From: Hippopus hippopus
Lineage: Eukaryota; Mollusca; Bivalvia; Cardiida; Cardiidae
Length of the DNA stretch: 64,000 bases
Assembly (NCBI GenBank): GCA_946811185.2
Contig: OX328105.1
Coordinates: 31,871,394 to 31,935,393, forward strand
Direction: 5' to 3'
This document shows positions 12,785 through 25,115 of this stretch, piece by piece. The position numbers and the translations under genes are program-made. Numbering within the stretch: the stretch's first letter is position 1; every line of letters begins with the position of its first letter. The notes beneath the pieces are model-generated. The model searched no databases, was not told the origin of the DNA, and saw nothing but the letters and a program-made list of their open reading frames with translations.

Positions 12785-12955
12785 GGGAAAATATGTTTTC
12801 TTTGTTTATTTGGTGTTTTATCGTCGTTTTCAACTTTATTCAAGTTATGTCTCAGCTGACAGTGCATATCTTCTTCCTGTCTCCCGCGGGTTTCTTACAA
12901 GTTCTTCGCACAATAGTCTTTTCAAGCCAATGACTTTCTTTCTCACATAAACATA
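12785..12955 (+). repeat. Dispersed repeat R7 (diverged)
   Basis: TTTATTTGGTGTTTTATCGTCG, CCCGCGGGTTTCTTACAAG and CTTCGCACAATAGTCTTTTC align with copies at 26911-27135 and 40065-40290. R7 resembles a common mollusc interspersed repeat. The ORF at 12756-12950 is incidental. Confidence 0.5.
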
Positions 12956-13214
12956 GAAAAAATAAATAAATAAATAAATAAAAGAAAGCTCAGCGGTTAG
13001 AGAGGAAGGAATATTGTTGTTGTGAATAGTATCAACTCCTGAAATAAAACACAGAGCTAGGATCCGAGTCAGCGACCCTTGGATTACAAAAAATCGTCTG
13101 CGCTACCGGGTTCAACAACAAACAATTAAAATTGATCTACTTAATGTTGAGTTTGAAGAGTGTTCCGAAAACTAGCATTTTAATTCCAAGAACATATATT
13201 TATAACAACTACTT

Positions 13215-13640
13215 TTATTTTTCAAGGTAATAAAGCCATTACGATTTTTTTTATTTTATTGGTACATGCATTTAAACCAGCAAATAGTCCTCTGTTATCA
13301 TACGCCACATTTCTAAAACAACCCTGCCCCAGATTTCTCAATGAAATTAACTATCAAAATGATCGTGACAAAGTTGCTAATTTTATCATCTTTAGACTCA
13401 AACCAAAATCATTATATGCCATTTTCTTTGGAACATTTTTTTTTTTTCTTTTTGTCTGTGATGTACACGCTTGTCAAGGAAACGAATAGGCTGCATGTAA
13501 ATTCAATTACAAGTGTACATGTAGGCCCATGTTTTCACTCATCACGAACCACAAATTTTAAAATACAGTTATGTGATAAAAAGCATCTGGCACTCGTTGG
13601 CTTTTGAGATAAAATTTTATTAAACTCGTTATCAAAATTG
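13215..13640 (+). repeat. Dispersed repeat R6, copy 1
   Basis: About 400 bp align colinearly with 30400-30810. Shared words include ACGCCACATTTCTAAAA, CCCAGATTT, GAAACGAATAGGCTGCATG, TGTACATGTAGGCC and GTTGGCTTTTGAG. Overlapping ORFs at 13259-13489 and 13341-13607 are not conserved in the second copy. Confidence 0.65.
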
Positions 13641-13837
13641 TTTTCTTAATATTAATTTCTTTTCTGGGCTCATTGAATAAAAATCTTTTGTCAAATGCCA
13701 ACTAATGATAAATCATTATGTGTAAGAACATGTACAAAAGTACCTGCGTGGATCCAAACACCAGAGTGCATGTTTGCAAATTGTGGTAGCCTCGTCCAAA
13801 TTTCTGACAAATACTGTAGTATACTCATCAGACTCAA

Positions 13838-13920
13838 TACGATAAAATACAATATGATACAATACAATACGATACGATGTAATTCGATACGATACGATCC
13901 GATATGATACAATACAATGC
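13838..13920. repeat. Simple repeat, ATACGAT-type
   Basis: Imperfect (GATACAATAC/GATACGATAC)n runs over about 80 bases and yields open frames on both strands. Confidence 0.8.
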
Positions 13921-13967
13921 AGTATTGAACCAAAATATGTTCACCCTTCACCACGCAATGGCGAGTT

Positions 13968-15602
13968 CACATGACCCTGATGGATAAATCTTTCGAAAAC
14001 ATCATAGGAAAAGGAGAAAATGCTGGTTACTAGCATTTTCTCCTTTTTCCACAATGTTTTCCACCATTTCAAATACTAACCGCATCACATGACCAACATT
14101 TACTTTGTCGTCTGTAAATGCTTTTAGCTAGGATGGGTCTAAAATACTGTCGTCAGGTAAAGATTTAAATATAGTCATAAATTTTTCCCTTTACAGAGCC
14201 GACAAATAACATTGCAAACTACAATAAGCGAAATTACAATACCCACTTTGCATATCTGCAAAAAACTAATAAAGTATGAGGAAAGAGGGGAAAAACAGAG
14301 AAAGAAAGTCAGTTGAATCCTTTACGATGTTTTACGACCTTGAGAAATTGGGTTTTTGAAAGCATCACCGGAAAAAGAGAGAATGCTTGCTATCTACAAG
14401 TATATTTCAGTCACTACCCACAATGTTTTCTACCATTCTGATTTCAGATCCGTTGAGGAATAACGTTATTAATTTTCTCTGTCTAAAAATGCTAAATACC
14501 AGGACAAAAAGACTAAAATTTTGCTGTCTGGTACAGAGTTAATTGATTATTTCTTCTCGAAGAATTTTCCCGGCCCATGAAAGATGCCCCGCGGTTGATT
14601 GCTTCTTTCTCGGAGACAAATCAACGACGTTCTCTGACGGGTTCAATTATATAGACATGTAGTTATTTTTCTTACATGTAATTGGAGAAGAACCCGTCTA
14701 TTGATTTACCGGAAGTGGCATGTTCTCGCTGCAGACGGTCTTGTGCAATAGTCAAAAGTAAACTCAATACTAACATAGACCTATTCTTTCGGTTGGACAT
14801 TTTTCACAACAGAAGACATTTCGGGCAATGAAAAGAAAATAAATGTAAAGGCATTTTGTGTTTGGTGCAAAAGATACATGCCCTTTAACTCTTTACCAAA
14901 CGACACAATTTTGGACTGTACCAAATTCAAAATATTTGCAGACGACAAATTAAATGTTGGTTAAGTGGTGACTTTGTATTTGATAGAGTAGAAAACACAA
15001 TGTTTTCAAAAGTCTTCCTCAGGAACGTGTAAACTCGAGACTGTGTGCTAAAGGGAAAAAGCAAAAGGCAATTCTATTCCATTACCGATAATTCCTCACA
15101 CTGTCGTGATGGTTTTTTAAAGCTGTGCTACAGCAGCAGTATCAAACTTCAAAGGAGAATGTATAGATTACCTCCGACAGACGACTTTTTGCCTCTAGTA
15201 GGATTGCAAATTGAAAATAAAAGTTTGACAAAAGGAAAAGAAAAATCCATTAGGAAGTATTTTTTTTCATTTTGCACATTTTTTTTCAATAACATGCGTT
15301 TTTTCGTCTGACTATCCATATTTTACAATGATGTGTACGATGCCGTCTGCTGCAACTTTTGTTTAAAACAGAAATGGAAACAAAATCCTGTTTTTTCAAC
15401 GACCATTAGGAAAAAAAAGCTTTTGAAAACATCGTAGGAAAAGAAGAAATTGCTGGTAACCAGCATTTTCTCCTTTTCCCACAACGTGTTTGGCATTTCA
15501 AAGACTAATTCTATCAATTGTACCACATTTGACTTGTCGTCAGTACGTACATGCCTTGAATTTGGACGAATCGGAAAGTTTTATCGTTTGGTTGAAGAGT
15601 AA
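13968..15602. repeat. Cluster of R1 hairpin MITEs
   Basis: Four copies lie close together: about 13968-14165, 14318-14542, 14884-15053 and 15385-15602, in mixed orientation. The best core is at 14010-14052, where GGAAAAGGAGAAAATGCTGG is followed by a near-perfect complement. ORFs in 15045-15526 run through these arms and have no motif. Confidence 0.65.
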
Positions 15603-16640
15603 CAGCGATAAGCGACTGTAAGACAATCTTGCATGAAATATTAAACATCTTTATTAGCGGAGAGATCATCTCTTTGGGATAAGTGGATACATTTAATCAC
15701 AGAGTGTCAATAATATTGGGAATTGTCGCCATTTTGTTGTCTTTTCTGAACTCTGGATATCTAAATATAGATATTGGCGATCCCTGTAAGGATATTTCTT
15801 GTACTTTTTTTGTTGCTGTTTTCCTACTTCTTTTGAGTAATGGATATAAACATAAACTTAAAGCTGCATTGGCAAATTAGCAAGACTTTTCTCAAAAATG
15901 ATACTAAATACTGAATATCGGGGTTACATAATGGAAAATAGAAAGGTATAGTGAATGACTCTAATACGATCCCGTCAAAAGAAAAGAGAACATTTTTTTG
16001 ACAGATAGTCTCCGGGAAAAATACACAAAAAAGGATAACGATCGACTATTTAGTTTGTTACAGTGACTTTAGTTTGGCGGGGTTTTCCGGGAGCTTTTAG
16101 TGATGCATGAACTTTTAGGGATACACGATGGTCTACCGGAAATAAAGTAGTTCTGGAAAAGGTAGGTCAGTTTGTCATACCTTGTCTTTGAAATTGAACC
16201 TTGTCTTTACTACTTTACTACTTGTTACCTCTTTGACTTTAAAGTGTTTTAGAAATTTACACATTTCAAGACGGAAAAAAAGGTGGAAAAAGGAGGAACC
16301 GTTTGTAAGAAGCCATCGTTCTTTTTTCCATCTATGTTTTCAATACGATATAAGAAAGGTATTTTTTTTTTGCAAATTGTTTTTTCTATTTTGTAATATG
16401 CACTAGTTCATGGTTATTGTAAATGAGATTGTACAGTTATGGTTTAAAACTTTGAAGAGATTCATTCATGGTTTGAATTATAAATTTCATATTTCAGTTT
16501 GGATGTTTCCGCACGTGATGGTTTGATCTATACTTTGTTTGCTTTTATTCTCAAGGTACCAACATACCATTGTTTTCATCTTTCTTCTTTCGTTTGAATT
16601 GTTTTAATCTTACACTTTTGAAATTTTACGAGAGTATTTA
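15603..16640. other. Unassigned AT-rich stretch
   Basis: A 65-codon plus ORF at 15683-15880 has two hydrophobic stretches but no recognisable family, no clear splice or promoter context, and no codon signal I can judge. It is left unannotated. Confidence 0.35.
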
Positions 16641-17450
16641 TTTCACTCTTTACCAACGGACAAAATTTTAGACTTTCCAAGTTGAAAACATTTGCAGACG
16701 TCAAATCAACTGTAGCTCAAATGATAAGATTCGTCTTTTATAAGGGAGAAAACATTGTAGGAAAAGAAGAAAATGCTGGCTACCAGGATTTTTTCATTTT
16801 CCCACAATGTTTTGAAAAACCCTTTTTCACACGGGATTGTTGTGTAGGGGGGATAGCCCCTTTCCAAAGCGCCTAAAAGAGAGAAAAAAAAAAAAAAAAA
16901 GAGTTCAGAAATGTTTGGGTACATGGATAAGCATTAGTAACATATTTCATTTCAACACAATGTGAAGATGAAGTTGGGCAACAAGTACTTTCAACCAAGT
17001 CTGGGTCAGCCATCTAACAAGTATAGGAACTTACCCATTACCAAATATTCCAGTTTTTTAACAACCTAGAGGAAAAGGCCATTGGAAAATATTGTTGGAA
17101 AGTGAAGAAAACACGGAAGATTTTTTTTTTCAAAGGCGTTGCTATCATTTGGTGCGCATTTACTTTTTGGCCTGTATATACTTCCAATATGGACAGGTCT
17201 AAAATTTTGTTGCATAAAGAGTTAACTCTTTAACAGAAAACAAATTTGTAGACTTGTCTAAATTTAAACCATTTGCAGGCGACAAATTTAATGTAGCACA
17301 AAAAATGATTACAGTCTTTGAAGTAAAAGAAAACATTGTAGGAAAAGGAGAAAATGCTGGTAACCAGCATTTTTTCCTTTTCCCACAATGTTTTTAAAAG
17401 GCTTTTTCCTTAAGGTCGTTAAAACTCGGGATCGTGTGATAAGGGTGAAC
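16640..17450. repeat. Cluster of R1 hairpin MITEs
   Basis: Copies lie at about 16640-16870, 17035-17226 and 17224-17450. The third has the most regular core in the window, near 17338-17382 (GGAAAAGGAGAAAATGCTGG plus complement), with TTTGCAGGCGACAAATTT on one arm. Confidence 0.7.
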
Positions 17451-18095
17451 TTGGATCGTATGACCGTCACTGAAACCATTTATAGAGAAGCGTGTTGTGT
17501 GGACCAAGATTAGAATTCAATTAACTGCGGGCTGATCTTTGTCTACTCTGTCCTTAAGAACTGAAGTATATGGCAGCGCGTGGCAGAATAGTGGTGAACG
17601 CTAGTCCAATCGGCGCTCAAGAAAATTTATGATTTTTTTCTCTCTTTGTATTTCAGTATCATTAATTGAGTTAAATGGGGCGTTTGATCATCGATAACTT
17701 AATTATAGACCCAAAAAATCAATTCTACGCCCGAACTTTGGTCTCTTTCTTGAAAAACCTATATCACTTTATTCATGCCAATAGTGTAATTCATTTTTCG
17801 TCGGGCATATGTACATCTTTCGGTAAACTCAGGGATTGATATCCAGTCAGTTTGCGGCTCCACAAAAATTTGGTCTGGGGTTTGATTTTTTTCTAGTCAT
17901 TTTGACAAAAAAGCGTCTTTCTCGCACCCCTTAGCATTGTCAGAATTTTGTTTGACAGGGAAATTAATCAGTGGCCTAAACACCAATATTATATGTACAG
18001 TAATATTTTTAACCCTTAATCCGCTAAATAAATTGAATGAAACTTTCCAATCAATAGGAACAATTCAAAGATCGCTATGTCATAATTATTTGTTG
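17451..18095. other. Unassigned
   Basis: No gene is supported. A decayed R2-like segment lies at about 17505-17560. Confidence 0.4.
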
Positions 18096-18235
18096 ATGGA
18101 AAATGTCGCCTTATCGGATAGTGTAGATCCAAGTTCGGACTGCACGTTCTGGGCAGTCTGATCTTGATCTACATTGTCCGCAAAAGATCCTTGAGTCGCG
18201 CTTAGCAGCCTTAAGGTTATAAGAAAACATTGTGT
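18096..18235. repeat. Palindromic MITE, family R2
   Basis: GTGTAGATCCAAGTTCGGAC pairs with CAGTCTGATCTTGATCTAC across a GCACGTTCTGG loop. The outer arms CTTATCGGATA and GTCGCGCTTAGCAGCC are preserved. Confidence 0.7.
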
Positions 18236-18315
18236 GGAAGGCAATGGCTTGTGCTAGAGCGTTCTGCACTTTGTCATTTTTCCACAATGTTTTATTCCCA
18301 TACATAGACAAATCC

Positions 18316-18880
18316 TACGAGGGTAGTTCGAAAAGTTCTCGGCCTCAACAAGAAAACATCCTCAAAGACAGATCGTTTCTGTATTATTTTTCAACATAGT
18401 CCCCCTGAACTTCAATGCACTTTGACCACCGATGTTCAAGCTTTGCGATCCCTTCTCGGAAGAAGTCTGCAGTCTGAGCCCCAAGATACCCTTCAACAGC
18501 ACATATGACGTCATTGTCACTCTCAAAACGGCGGCCCCGCAAGTGGGATTTCAGTTTGGAGATTAGGTAGAAGTCTGATGGTGCCAAATCTGGAGAGTAA
18601 GGTGCATGGGGCAACAGTTCAAAGCCGCATCTTTCCGCTTCTGCGACTGCCACTTGTGCTGTGTGAACAGGAGCATCGTCCTGGAGCAACAAAACTCCAG
18701 CACGTAGCTTTCTTACTGAGTGAAATGCAAAGTGTGTCATCTGCATACAAAAGACACTAGAAGTCTGAAATTTTAGGTACACTTATATATGGTGTTCTGC
18801 TTTGCCATTATGTGAAACAAAACCAGATTCTCACTATATTTCTGGGTGAGGCCGAGAACTCTCTGAACTACCTTCGTATA
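18316..18880 (-). mobile_element. Internally deleted mariner-like element
   Basis: Inverted ends TACGAGGGTAGTTCGAAAAG (18316) and the complement of TACGAAGGTAGTTCAGAGAG (to about 18880) carry GTTCTCGGCCTCA at their inner edge, with TA at each boundary. A minus-strand 132-codon ORF (18384-18782) holds the C-terminal half of a mariner transposase: the second catalytic Asp in QDDAPVH and the third in YSPDLAPSDF, then LKSHLRGRRF. The N-terminal helix-turn-helix half and first catalytic Asp are absent, so this is a non-autonomous deletion derivative of a normally 1.3-kb element. Confidence 0.85.
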
Positions 18881-19222
18881 TCATTTGAGCCGTGTTTTAT
18901 TCGTCGTCTGCTAATGCTTCCGATAAGGACGAGTCAAAAACTATACTATTCAAAATTTGCTTAGCACCAAGATTTCCTAACACCATATCAGAGTCTGTAT
19001 TCTATATTTTTGTGATGTTAATATTGGAATTTATTTAGTGGTGTATCTAGAAGGTCTCCAGTACACACATTGCCTTGTATGACAGGCAAATTCTTCGTGC
19101 AAAATTTGCAAATGCAGATGCCCTTAATTTTCACAGTGTTTTGAGACACAGCATACATGTATCAAACTTGTGTACACTCTTTGTTCTTCACTTTCTTTTG
19201 AAAGGCTGGACCTTTTTGACGT
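18881..19222. other. Unassigned
   Basis: This stretch between two mariner elements holds no recognised feature. If the adjoining Tc1 gene once had a left end, it would lie here. Confidence 0.4.
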
Positions 19223-20543
19223 TACGAGGGTCATCCAAGAAGTTCTGATAATGGTCCCATATATTTTCTATCTTATATCGGAAAGTAATGAAACTTGGCA
19301 TGCATGACCATTAACTATTACGCTATTAATTAACGCTGAACACATGCATGTGCAACCCATGACGTCATCATGATGTGACGTCATCTAGACATCACTTTTG
19401 CGTCATGGACGCGTTAAGCCAAGCCGAACAACGCGCATACATAAAAAATGAGTTTTTGAGAGGGAAAACAGGAAAAGAAATCCACAAAACTTTATCAGAA
19501 ACTGGTAACGGATCTACCTGTCATTTAGTAAAGTTTAAAGGTGGACCAGATGATTTGCCGGTGGAAATTTTGATATTTCCGATGACTCCCGCAGTGGACG
19601 GCAGATAGAGGCTACATACAAGTTTCATGCTGAAAAAATAAAGGAACTTTTGGATGAAGATAGACGTTATACTTGTGAGTAGTTAGATCAGGTTGCTGGA
19701 ATTTCTCATGGATCAGTTTACACGATATTAACAAGGCATTTGAAAATGCAGAGAGTTTCTGCGAGGTGGGTCCCTCATCACTTGAATAGAGACCAAATGA
19801 CTCACAGCGTAAAAGTTGCAGAAAAAACACTTAAAGCAGTATGAAGATGAAAGTGATAAGTTCCTAAATAATATTGTTGCAATAGATGAGACGTGTTTAC
19901 ATAGCTATGAACCTGAATTGAAATCGCAATCTTCCGAATGGCACACTCCTGGGTCACCAAAGCCTGCTCGATTCTGACGAAAACAGGGAAATCTGAAACA
20001 GCTGGCAACTGTAGCCTATGATAATGGTGGTGTATTGGTATCGGATTGTGTTCCCCTTGGATAGACAGTTGACGGAATGTATTATGCAAAGTTTTTGTAA
20101 ATGAAACCGAGGCCAGCGATACGTAAAAACCGACCAACATTCTTAAATGCGGGAGTGGCACTGATTCATGACAACGCGACGCCGCATAAATCAGACGCGG
20201 TAACGTCACTAAAACGGGTTTAGGAATGGGAAATATTATCACATCCGCCTCATTCTCCCGACTTAAGTTCCTGTGACTATGACCTTTTCCCCAAATAAAA
20301 AAGGCTGATCCGAGGAATTTATTTTCATGATTTACAAGCCCTGAAAATTGTAGTGGCCAAGGTACTACAAAGCATCTCCGATGGTTGCCTAGCAACGAGA
20401 ATTACGGATCTTCCAAAGAGATCGAATGCGGTTATTTGAAGCAGGGGTCAGTACCTTCAACGAAGATAGTGCAGGTATGCCACTATTTGTTGTAGTTTGT
20501 TATCTGTAAGGCCATTATTAGAACTTATTGGATGACCCTCGTA
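19223..20543 (+). mobile_element. Full-length dead mariner-like transposon
   Basis: Inverted ends TACGAGGGTCATCCAAGAAG (19223) and the complement of TACGAGGGTCATCCAATAAG (20543) bound 1,321 bp, the usual mariner size, with TA at each end. The single gene inside is decayed (next entry). The end sequence differs from that of the deleted mariner at 18316, so they are different subfamilies. Confidence 0.9.
19405..20510 (+). pseudogene. Mariner transposase pseudogene
   Basis: Plus-strand reading starts at ATG 19405 with a helix-turn-helix region (EQRAYIKNEFLRGKTGKEI). It then continues in shifting frames through VAGISHGSVYTIL and RWVPHHL, the first catalytic Asp (AIDETCLHSYEPE), the second (IHDNATPHKSD) and the third (HPPHSPDLSSCDYD). 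All three aspartates of the D,D34D transposase family can be seen, but several frameshifts and stops (for example the TAG at 19680-19684 and the break near 19835) interrupt the frame. The enzyme would cut and paste the surrounding element; this copy cannot. Confidence 0.85.
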
Positions 20544-20545
20544 AT

Positions 20546-21487
20546 ATGGCAAATGCGAATGTCACAAGACATTTATCAGATGCAGACATGTGGCAAGCAG
20601 TTGGAATGTTGGAACAAGTGGTTCTTCATCGGGAGGTGTGCACCATACTGTTATCACCAGAGCCTGGGCGAGGTACCAGCAGTATGGTACACCTATCAGT
20701 CGACATGGTAGTAGTAGGAGAAGGCTACGTCTGCAGCTGATGATCGATATTTGGTCATCCAGGCTCGGAGAAACCTCTGCAACTCAACTGCGTTGTGACC
20801 TTCAAAGTGCTTCTGGGGTAAGCGTTTCGACTCAAGCTGTACACACGGTTGCACGAAAGTGGCCTCCGATCGAGAAGACCAAGTATTCGTATTCCCCTAT
20901 TTCCAAACCACTGTCAGCATCGGTTTGCTTGGGCGATGGACCATGTTGGTTGGAGGAGAATGGACTGGCGACCTGTTCTCTTTACAGATAAGTCCCGATA
21001 CCGGTTGGACTACATGTACACGGGTATGCGTGTTCGAGTGTGGAGAAGGCCAGGAGAGAGGTTTCATGCAGCAAATATTGCTGAGTATGATCGGTATGGG
21101 GGCGGCCCTATCATGGTATGGGGCTGGATAACCTGGGATGGACGAACTGACCTGTTTGTGCTCGATCGAGGCACATTGACTGCCCAGCGGTATCGAGATG
21201 GAATTCTCGACACACAAGTAAGATTATATGCTGTTGGCGATGAGGTTATTTTAATGGACGATAATACTCGTCCTCATCCGACCCATGTTGTCCAAGAGTA
21301 CTTGCAAAGGGAAGATATCCAGCGTATGGATTGGCCATCCCGTTCCCCCGACTTAAATCCAATTGAACACATGTGGAATGAGTTATAGACCCGCTTTTCA
21401 GCCCGTCAGGTCAAGCCACAAATGCATTTAGCGAATTGATTCATTCGTTGTCGAGGAATGGAATTCCATTCCACAAATGTTTATCCA
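20546..21487 (+). pseudogene. Tc1-type DD34E transposase pseudogene
   Basis: The ATG at 20546 lies three bases after the mariner end and opens MANANVTRHLSDADMWQAV, followed by a shifted HTH/linker region (ITRAWARYQQYGTPISRHG). The catalytic core is best in the frame of 20849-21388: FTDKSRYRLD (first Asp), PIMVWGWITWDGRTDL, LMDDNTRPH (second Asp) and SPDLNPIEHMWNEL (the Glu). A TAG at about 21386 ends the frame early. At least two frameshifts precede the core, and the usual Glu after the first Asp is Lys. No inverted ends were found, so the element boundaries are unknown. Confidence 0.85.
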
Positions 21488-21845
21488 AAACCTAATTGGG
21501 GGCACGCAAAGACGATGCCAAGCTGTCATCGATAGCAACGGGTCACATACTCGTTATTAGGGCCATACCAAATGAATCTCCAGCGTTTTTCGCAAAGTCC
21601 GTTTTTTACTCGTTTTGGAAAAACAACCGTCCCGTTAAAAATGAAAATAAAATCAAAAGAGTGCATAACAAGTCTAAAATCTTTATGTACAATAAAAAAT
21701 GAAGCACAAGGTACATGTTCAACGAGAAAAAATACTAAAAACCTGACTACAACCTAAGATATGTACAACAATATTCATGATGCTTAGCAAAACTTTGAGT
21801 TGAATATTTCGTTTTGTAAAGTTAATTCAATCCGGGGAGGACGTT
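21488..21845. other. Unassigned
   Basis: This may include the decayed 3' part of the Tc1 element, but no inverted terminus was recognised. Confidence 0.4.
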
Positions 21846-22112
21846 GGGGTCCTGCCTGGATTGGTGGTAGAGTGTAGGACCCGTAGCCTCGAGCTCCCGG
21901 GTTCGATCCTTACAGTGTGGGTCTTTCGTGGGGGTGCCCACGAGTAAGACACTTCAGAGCCATAACCTAGAATTGGTGGAACCCAAGGTCCTAAAAACCC
22001 AGGACTGGTGAAACCCAGAACATGAAAGATGAATATGTGAACTGTCGCCGTGATATAACTGAAACAATGTTGGAAAGGGCGTTAAACAACATTCAATCAA
22101 CAATCAAATACA
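21846..22112 (+). repeat. Full-length tRNA-derived SINE
   Basis: The head has GGATTGGTGGTAGAGTG (A-box-like) and CCCGGGTTCGATCC (B box). The body includes GTGGAACCCAAGGTCC and GGACTGGTGAAACCC. The tail GAATATGTGAACTGTCGCCG and GGGCGTTAAACAACATTCAA ends in an ATCAA-rich 3' end. This organisation is typical of mollusc SINEs transcribed by RNA polymerase III. Confidence 0.7.
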
Positions 22113-22354
22113 GTCGGGCTAATTTATTCTCAGCTTCGTAATAGAAACGTCAAAATAGATAAAATGAATGACAAACAATACGTCTTTGGATGATTTATCG
22201 TCTGACTTCTGGGACAGATCGGACCATTTTCGGAGGTAATCCGTAAATATTTTGGTAGTTTTACTTTTGGATTTAAGTTCCTTGTCTTAGTATTTTAGGA
22301 ACCAACAAAACACTCAAATTTTTTCAGCTTGTCTTTTCATTTGCTGACACGAAA

Positions 22355-22356
<2 letters not shown>

Positions 22357-22405
<49 letters not shown>
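22357..22405. repeat. (CT)n microsatellite
   Basis: About 24 uninterrupted CT units. The serine/leucine-rich start of the ORF at 22329-22589 is this repeat in translation. Confidence 0.95.
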
Positions 22406-22406
<1 letters not shown>

Positions 22407-24024
22407 TACTTGTCTGTCACTCCCTTCCCTGATATTCTTCACATAATTTTAAGCCAATTACATTTCTTAGACTGGCTTTCATTAAATCACCGTGTACAAG
22501 TCAATCACCACTTTATTTCTATTACAAATGTCCTAGAACACATCAGAAGAATTATTAAAAAGGAATTTAAGATTTTAAAAAAAAAATAGCAGTTGATAAT
22601 AAGCAAGAGTATGATTGCTCTACACGTATTTCTGCTCATTATTTCTACCAGACATTTAGTTTTTCAAAATTGTGCTTGAAGCATTTCGCATGTCAGTGCT
22701 TTCAACAAATGGGTGCAATGAAAGCACACAAAGTAATGTGCTGAAGAAACCAAATCCCGAAACACGACAGCATCGCCTTTCTAGGACCACAAGCAGTTGT
22801 TTCTTTTTTACAAACATTGCCTTCCAGATCTAAGATACAAGACCTATGTGATAAGGCATATGGGCTTATATCTGACAAAAAGTCAGGTGCCTATATGGCG
22901 TGAACACCAAATGGAAACAACAGACTGAGGCAGACGACTGTTCAAAAGAAATGCTTTAACCCGAACTCTTCGTTATTCGAAGAAGACTACTCTAACACTT
23001 TTAACAAGCTTTTCTCTCTTGAATTCCAGGAAACATTTACAGTATTGTTCAGGAATGTGTGTCTTTGTAAATAAAACTATATTGACAAAAAGAGAAATCG
23101 TTTATAACGAGCAATTTCTCCATCTGATATTATGTTTGCGAGACCGGTCTGCGAGAAAGAAACGCAATTTGTTGTCCGGTTTAGGACTGAATTTATCTTC
23201 CTGTCGTTCCCGATTTACTATAGCAATGGACGTAGGTTTTTATTCCCTATGTGTAGCTCAAATCATATCTATATTCGGACAGAAATTCCCTTATCTTAAC
23301 AAATTTCCATCAATATTTCGGCAGGGAAAATACGAAAAGAAACCATCTACAATTCAATTAATAGTATCTCTCTACTGGAAAGGCCATATATCTTTATCGC
23401 CACCATGAAAACATATTTGTTATGTTCTTTTAAAGGTCAAAAACAGTTAAAAATATTTTAATAGTCAACGTTTATAATCGACAAGCGGATGATTTAGATC
23501 CAAAATCAGTCTACACAATTTTTGTGTGCATGCACTAAATGATCTTGATCTACGTCTTTCGCAAAAGTGATCCTATGTCTTCTACGCCGGTGAAAGGGTA
23601 AATATGAATAGAAGATTCACAGCAATAAATAAATTGATGCCGAGTCCCTGTATTCAATCATATCAAACGATAAAGCATTTCTCACGCTCACCGGCCAATA
23701 GATATATTATCCATTTTCAATATGAACCAAATAAACCAGTATGATAAACATAATAGTTCAGCTAATCAGAAATTGCGATACTTTGAAATTTAGAAAATTC
23801 TTGAGACGTATACAATGAATGTATTTAAGAATAGTTTGTAAATCCAGGCCTTGATCATTTGACCAAATCCATGAACTGACAAAACAGAATTTATCACACT
23901 CATGAGCAACTTTTTCTTGATCTGATATTAAATTGTCCCCTAAAATAACCAAGTAACGTCTACCAATCCAAACTGACGGTGAAAATGGCAAAGATCGTTA
24001 AACAAAACTACACGGAAAGATACT
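22406..24024. other. Unassigned
   Basis: The longest ORF, 129 codons at 23019-23408, has no recognised domain, though a CTTGAATTCCAG acceptor-like sequence lies just upstream. There is too little evidence to call an exon. A weak R2-like arm lies near 23500-23560. Confidence 0.3.
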
Positions 24025-24306
24025 TACAGGCGGCTTGAAATCTGGGGTTGCGGGTTCGAATCCCCAGCTCGACCGATGTCTTTCTAGGGTAGATGATAGG
24101 CATTGCAACAGTATTCATTCCACTCTCTTCGCTGATCATTATTCGACGATGGTTATGAGGGGGGAGCAGTCAGTAGTTTTGGAAGAATATTCTGCGAAGC
24201 ACCGGTAAAAGACACTCTATAAAACTCTATTGTCAGGTGCACTGGCCCGGCCATAAAATTAATATAATGTTAAGAACGGCGTTAATCACCATACAAACAA
24301 ATAAAG
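24025..24306 (+). repeat. tRNA-derived SINE
   Basis: GTTGCGGGTTCGAATCCCC is a strong B box. A body of about 220 bp follows, ending AACGGCGTTAATCACCATAC and ACAAATAAA, similar to the tail of the SINE at 21846-22112. There is no paired acceptor stem, so it is not a tRNA gene. Confidence 0.6.
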
Positions 24307-24839
24307 CTGGTGTAAATGTAATTCCATGACGATGCATACCCATAGATCTAACTGCACATTCAATGCATCGTAATCTTGATCTAAATTTCAGCAAAAGCTG
24401 CTAGATACATGTACACATGTACCCGCCATTTTAAAAATCTACCAAACGTTTCTGAGACTTCGTTCTTGCCAAAACATAGCATCATAAACAACTAAAAAGT
24501 AAAATGGCAAAATGCCGTAAAATAGATTTGAAGTAAAATCTTTGTCAGTTCTGTCAGAGTAATACGCAGTAGTGGTAGCTATTTATCTTTTTGTTAATGG
24601 AGACTTTGACAGTGGAGAGAATCCACTACCTCAAAAAAAAGAAAGAAACAGGCCAAAACAGGAGAATGAAACAGCGCCCCCCCCCCCCAAAAAAAAAGAA
24701 CCCGATACGGTCAGTAAGTCAACAATCTACATACCTTTATGTATCAGACTGGACAACACACAAACGATAAGGTTTAATCTTAAAGTGCTCTGCAAATGGC
24801 AAGCCTAGACTAGTACATGTGTCTGTCCCTTAAATGTCT
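24307..24839. other. Unassigned
   Basis: No gene is supported. A C run followed by an A run lies near 24677-24698. Confidence 0.4.
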
Positions 24840-25115
24840 GATTCACTATGAGCAGTACTCTGGCAAAAGGGAGTTTTATGTATCTCCGTGATGCAGTATA
24901 CCAAGTAAGTCATTACATAATTATGGATGCGTAGAATCCAGTTTGTCTAACAACCCACTGCATGATGAGGTAGAATGGTCCTTAGAAACACAGAAAATTT
25001 CCAAATAGCAAAACGTTTCGACCAATATCAGCCTGCGCGGATTGCGCAGGCTGAGATTGTTCGATACTTTTGTAGATTCCTTTAAACCTCTTTTTTTTTT
25101 CACAGAGCATGACGA
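24840..25115 (+). repeat. MITE, family R3 (uninterrupted)
   Basis: From GTACTCTGGCAAAAGGG to TTTTTCACAGAGCATG the copy is continuous. It has the CAGCCTGCGCGGATTGCGCA hairpin and an intact CATTACATAATTATGGATGC segment, the site broken by fold-back repeats in two other copies. Confidence 0.65.

Noticed and set aside
23019..23408. 129-codon ORF as a host exon
   Set aside because: It has an acceptor-like sequence upstream but no domain, no donor at the end and no supporting context.
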